Origin: Nitrobacter hamburgensis X14
GTDB lineage: Bacteria; Pseudomonadota; Alphaproteobacteria; Rhizobiales; Xanthobacteraceae
NCBI RefSeq assembly: GCF_000013885.1
Contig: NC_007964.1
Span: 3,892,001 to 3,956,000 of the forward strand
Direction of reading: 5' to 3'
DNA length: 64,000 nucleotides
The notes beneath the pieces were generated by a model. It worked only from the letters and a program-made list of their open reading frames with translations, ran no database searches and had not been told where the DNA came from. The stretch's first letter is position 1; each line of letters starts with the position of its first letter. Shown here in pieces: positions 61,456 to 64,000 of the stretch. The translations under genes and the position numbers were made by a program.

Positions 61456-62973
61456 ATGAACGCCAACCTGTTTTCACGCCTGTTCGACGATCTCGACGAC
61501 GCAGGCCGCATCGCGATCGAAACGCTGGACGGCCGGCGCATCACCTATGGCGACCTGATCGCGTTCTCAGGCCGGCTGGCCAACACCCTAGTGACGCGTG
61601 GCGTCAAACCCGGCGACCGCGTTGCGGTACAGGTCGAAAAGTCGGTGCCGAATCTCGCGCTCTATCTCGCGACGGTGCGCGCCGGTGCGGTCTACCTGCC
61701 GCTCAATACAGCCTATACCCTCAACGAACTCGACTATTTCATCACCGACGCCGAGCCGGCGCTCGTGGTCTGCGACCCGTCCAAGGCGGATGGCATCAAG
61801 GCGATCGCGGCGAAGGTCGGCGCGAAGGTCGAGACGCTCGGCGCCGGCGGCAAGGGATCGCTGACGGAGGCGGCGATGACGGCAAAGCCGGCGTTCGCAA
61901 CCGTCGCGCGCGCCGACGACGACCTTGCGGCTATACTCTACACCTCGGGCACGACCGGGCGCTCGAAAGGCGCCATGCTGACCCATGACAATCTGGCATC
62001 GAACTCCTGCAGCCTCGTCGATTGCTGGCGCTTCACCGACACGGACATGCTGATCCACGCGCTGCCGATCTATCACACCCATGGACTGTTCGTGGCGATC
62101 AACGTCACGCTGTTCGCGCGCGCCTCGATGATTTTCTTGCCGAAGTTCGATCCCGACCTCGTCATCAGGCTGATGGCGCGCGCCACCGTGCTGATGGGCG
62201 TGCCGACCTTCTACACCCGTCTGCTGCAAAATCCGGCGCTGACGAAGGAATCGACCCGCTATATGCGGCTGTTCATTTCCGGCTCGGCGCCGCTGCTCGC
62301 CGACACCCACCGCGAGTGGTCGGCCCGCACCGGCCATGCCGTGCTCGAACGCTACGGCATGACCGAGACCGGCATGAACACCTCGAACCCCTATGACGGC
62401 GATCGCGTGCCCGGTGCCGTCGGCCGCGCGCTGCGAGGGGTCTCCGTTCGCGTCACCGATCCGGAAACCGGCAAGGAACTGCCGCGCGAGACCATCGGCA
62501 TGATCGAGGTCAAGGGTCCGAACGTGTTCAAGGGCTACTGGCGGATGCCGGAGAAGACCAGGGCTGAATTCCGCTCCGACGGCTTCTTCATCACCGGCGA
62601 CATCGGCAAGATCGACGGCGAGGATCACGTGCACATTCTCGGCCGCGGCAAGGACCTCGTGATCTCAGGCGGCTTCAATGTCTACCCGAAAGAAATCGAA
62701 GGCGAGATCGACGCCCTGCCGGGCGTGGTCGAGACCGCCGTCATCGGCGTGCCGCACGCAGACTTCGGCGAAGGCGTCACCGCGGTCGTAGTCTGCAACA
62801 AGGACGCCGATATCAGCGAGGCCAAGGTGCTCGGCGCGCTCGACGGCCGGCTGGCGAAGTTCAAGATGCCGAAGCGCGTGATTTTTGTCGACGCGCTGCC
62901 ACGTAACGCCATGGGCAAGGTGCAGAAGAATATTCTGCGCGACACCTATGCCGGCCTCTACAGGAGAAGCTAA
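61456..62973 (+). CDS. matB: Malonyl-CoA synthetase
   Basis: Acyl-adenylate-forming ligase of 505 residues joining malonate (or methylmalonate) to CoA. AILYTSGTTGRSKGAMLTH is the phosphate loop, LERYGMTETGMNTSNPYDGDRVPGAVG the adenine-site motif, FFITGDIGKIDGEDHVHILGRGKDLVISGGFNVYPKEIEGEID the hinge region, and PRNAMGKVQKN the acetylatable Lys motif. The start NANLFSRLFDDLDD matches Rhodopseudomonas MatB. No malonate decarboxylase or transporter gene is adjacent. The stop codon TAA overlaps a palindrome. Confidence 0.92.
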   Translation: MNANLFSRLFDDLDDAGRIAIETLDGRRITYGDLIAFSGRLANTLVTRGVKPGDRVAVQVEKSVPNLALYLATVRAGAVYLPLNTAYTLNELDYFITDAEPALVVCDPSKADGIKAIAAKVGAKVETLGAGGKGSLTEAAMTAKPAFATVARADDDLAAILYTSGTTGRSKGAMLTHDNLASNSCSLVDCWRFTDTDMLIHALPIYHTHGLFVAINVTLFARASMIFLPKFDPDLVIRLMARATVLMGVPTFYTRLLQNPALTKESTRYMRLFISGSAPLLADTHREWSARTGHAVLERYGMTETGMNTSNPYDGDRVPGAVGRALRGVSVRVTDPETGKELPRETIGMIEVKGPNVFKGYWRMPEKTRAEFRSDGFFITGDIGKIDGEDHVHILGRGKDLVISGGFNVYPKEIEGEIDALPGVVETAVIGVPHADFGEGVTAVVVCNKDADISEAKVLGALDGRLAKFKMPKRVIFVDALPRNAMGKVQKNILRDTYAGLYRRS

Positions 62974-63067
62974 AGCGTTTTCGAGCGAAGCATGTCCTCG
63001 GGCTTGACCCGAGGATGGGCACCGGTTCGCGTGAAGAAAACGCGTTAATTCAAAACCATAGAGCCGC
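62972..63067. repeat. Nested palindrome, truncated on the right
   Basis: AAAGCGTTTTCGAGCGAAGC, inserted stem CCTCGGGCTTGACCCGAGG, ATGGGCACCGGTTCGCGTGA, AGAAAACGCG, then CATAGAGCC, where the expected TTCTGAT hairpin is missing. The break lies near 63067. Confidence 0.85.
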
Positions 63068-63180
63068 TTATGCGATCGAGGCCGATAACCTGCCGTGCTG
63101 GATGCTCGACACCAAACATAACGGCATGGCGTTTGTCGCGCTGGCCTGTCTGCTCTCGACCGTTTTTAAAGATGACCTGG
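63066..63180 (+). pseudogene. Possible vestigial coding fragment
   Basis: An open stretch with GC-rich third positions (YAIEADNLPCWMLDTKHNG) starting exactly at the truncated palindrome and running into the 3' end of the convergent outer-membrane factor. WMLDTKHNGMAF recalls the WMIDTDYNGESFF motif seen in some type III restriction/methyltransferase-associated proteins, but the match is short and from memory. No start or full domain is present. Confidence 0.25.
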
Positions 63181-64000
63181 CGCTGCGTCTCTGTTCAGGG
63201 ATACAGTCCGCTCCGGTACCCATCCCCCGCCCAGCGCCTGAAACAAACTGCTGGCGGCGAGCAGCTTCGTCAGCCGCACCTGCACCAGCACATTCTCGGC
63301 GGTGAAAAGGGTTTGCTCCGTCTGCAGAACGGTCAGGAGATTGACCGTGCCGCCACGAAATTGCGTTTCCGAGACTTCGAAAGCTTTGCGGGAGGCCGAC
63401 ACTACATCATTTTGCAGCCGCTCCTGCAGCGTATATTGCTGAAGCGCGACGAGCGCTTTTTCAACATCGGCGAAGGCCGAGAGTACGGCTTTGCGATAGG
63501 CTTGCAGATACTGAAGCTGCAAGCCCTTGGCCTGCTTCAATTGGCTTTCCAGAAGAAAGCCGTCGAAGATCGGCTGGGTCAGGCTTGCGGCGAGCGTGTA
63601 GTACCACGCGCCCGGCCCGAACAACGCCGCAAGCGCCGCGCTTTGCGATCCGGTTTGACCGGTGAGCTGGATTTGCGGAAAGAACGCGGCCCGCGCCGCC
63701 TCGACGCTGAAGTTGGAGGATGCAAGTTGCGCTTCGGCCTGGCGGATGTCCGGTCGCTGATACAGCAGTTCCGAAGGCAGGCCCGGCGTGACGCGCGGAA
63801 CCGTGATTTGCGTCGTCGCTCCGCCGCTCACCTTGAAGTTCGCGGGCGCGCGCGCAACGAGGACCGCGAGCGCGGCGATATTCTGCCGCAAGGTCACCTG
63901 CAGCGGAGGAATGGCGGCCCGCTGGGTCGCCACCAGCGCTTCCTGTTGCGACAGGTCGAGTTGCGACGCCGTTCCGCCGGCGAACTGTTTCTTGATCAGT
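63166..64000 (-). CDS. Outer-membrane efflux factor (TolC/OprM/NodT type), N-terminus beyond window
   Basis: C-terminal ~277 residues of an outer-membrane channel for tripartite efflux. LPSELLYQRPDIRQAEAQLASSNFSVEAARAAFFPQIQLTGQTG is the hallmark of the NodT/OprM lipoprotein group; the second repeat (FEVSETQFRGGTVNLLTVLQTEQTLFTAENVLVQVRLTKLLAASSLFQALGGGW) follows. The reading continues past base 64000, so the start and any lipobox are not visible. The gene ends after a short polar tail. It may serve an RND system to the right, not necessarily the one at the left edge. Confidence 0.9.
   Translation of the reverse strand, partial: LIKKQFAGGTASQLDLSQQEALVATQRAAIPPLQVTLRQNIAALAVLVARAPANFKVSGGATTQITVPRVTPGLPSELLYQRPDIRQAEAQLASSNFSVEAARAAFFPQIQLTGQTGSQSAALAALFGPGAWYYTLAASLTQPIFDGFLLESQLKQAKGLQLQYLQAYRKAVLSAFADVEKALVALQQYTLQERLQNDVVSASRKAFEVSETQFRGGTVNLLTVLQTEQTLFTAENVLVQVRLTKLLAASSLFQALGGGWVPERTVSLNRDAAPGHL

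Noticed and set aside
63015..63305. A 96-codon plus-strand ORF after matB as an intact gene.
   Set aside because: It begins inside a palindrome and ends antisense to the outer-membrane factor; at best it contains a vestige.

Overview
The window reads as one contiguous piece of a GC-rich alphaproteobacterial chromosome, most likely from the Bradyrhizobium / Rhodopseudomonas / Nitrobacter lineage (Bradyrhizobiaceae). The reasons are the ffh-rpsP-rimM-trmD-rplS block, a bifunctional CysNC, a Rhodopseudomonas-type malonyl-CoA synthetase, an RcdA-like DUF1465 protein, the PhyR-NepR-EcfG general stress locus, and many intergenic palindromes of the kind typical of that family. I see no phage, plasmid, CRISPR, rRNA or tRNA. 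The only intact mobile element is one IS5-type insertion sequence.

Layout. 1-3283: an RND efflux permease (cut by the window edge) and its lipoprotein adaptor. 3759-6472: a MotA/ExbB-like channel, an OmpA-domain partner and a GNAT acetyltransferase. 6586-11305: an ABC exporter, ribosomal protein L31, DUF1465 and DUF1192 proteins, and a quinone oxidoreductase. 11549-16265: a membrane GGDEF/EAL protein, YqgE and a DsbD-N-like periplasmic protein. 16404-17705: the IS. 17882-21961: a flippase, 3-hydroxybutyrate dehydrogenase, a patatin and a CAP-domain lipoprotein. 22024-31129: assimilatory sulfate uptake and reduction, as two divergent units, cysG-cysH-cysP-cysT-cysW-cysA and cysD-cysNC. 31332-33515: malate synthase G. 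33606-39214: a general-stress island of small membrane proteins, a candidate stress small RNA, phyR, nepR-ecfG and a sensor kinase. 39578-43428: mtaB and dapF, then a GyrI-like and a SIMPL-domain secreted protein. 43731-47811: the signal-recognition, ribosomal and tRNA-modification block. 48177-57533: leuC, leuD and leuB interleaved with asd, carbonic anhydrase, a zincin and several small secreted proteins. 57783-62973: an MFS transporter, SodC, a molybdopterin enzyme with cytochrome b, and malonyl-CoA synthetase. 63166-64000: a partial outer-membrane efflux factor.

The most interesting part is the stress island. A perfect GGAAC-N16-CGTT (EcfG-type) promoter at 35515-35539 leads, about 80 bases later, into a strong intrinsic terminator with no gene between. 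The predicted transcript has a hairpin with a C-rich loop, the architecture of the Caulobacter stress RNA GsrN, and lies beside phyR-nepR-ecfG. A second perfect EcfG-type promoter precedes the DUF883 gene. The sensor kinase of the locus keeps its HWE-type phospho-acceptor histidine but appears to have lost the N-box asparagine.

The second theme is repeats. About twenty intergenic palindromes share a core resembling AGTGGGTACCGGTT with exchangeable stems. Some are nested in each other, several supply a gene's stop codon, one spans a start codon, and the IS has inserted exactly at the terminal CTAG of one. A decayed acetoacetyl-CoA synthetase tail lies downstream of leuC.
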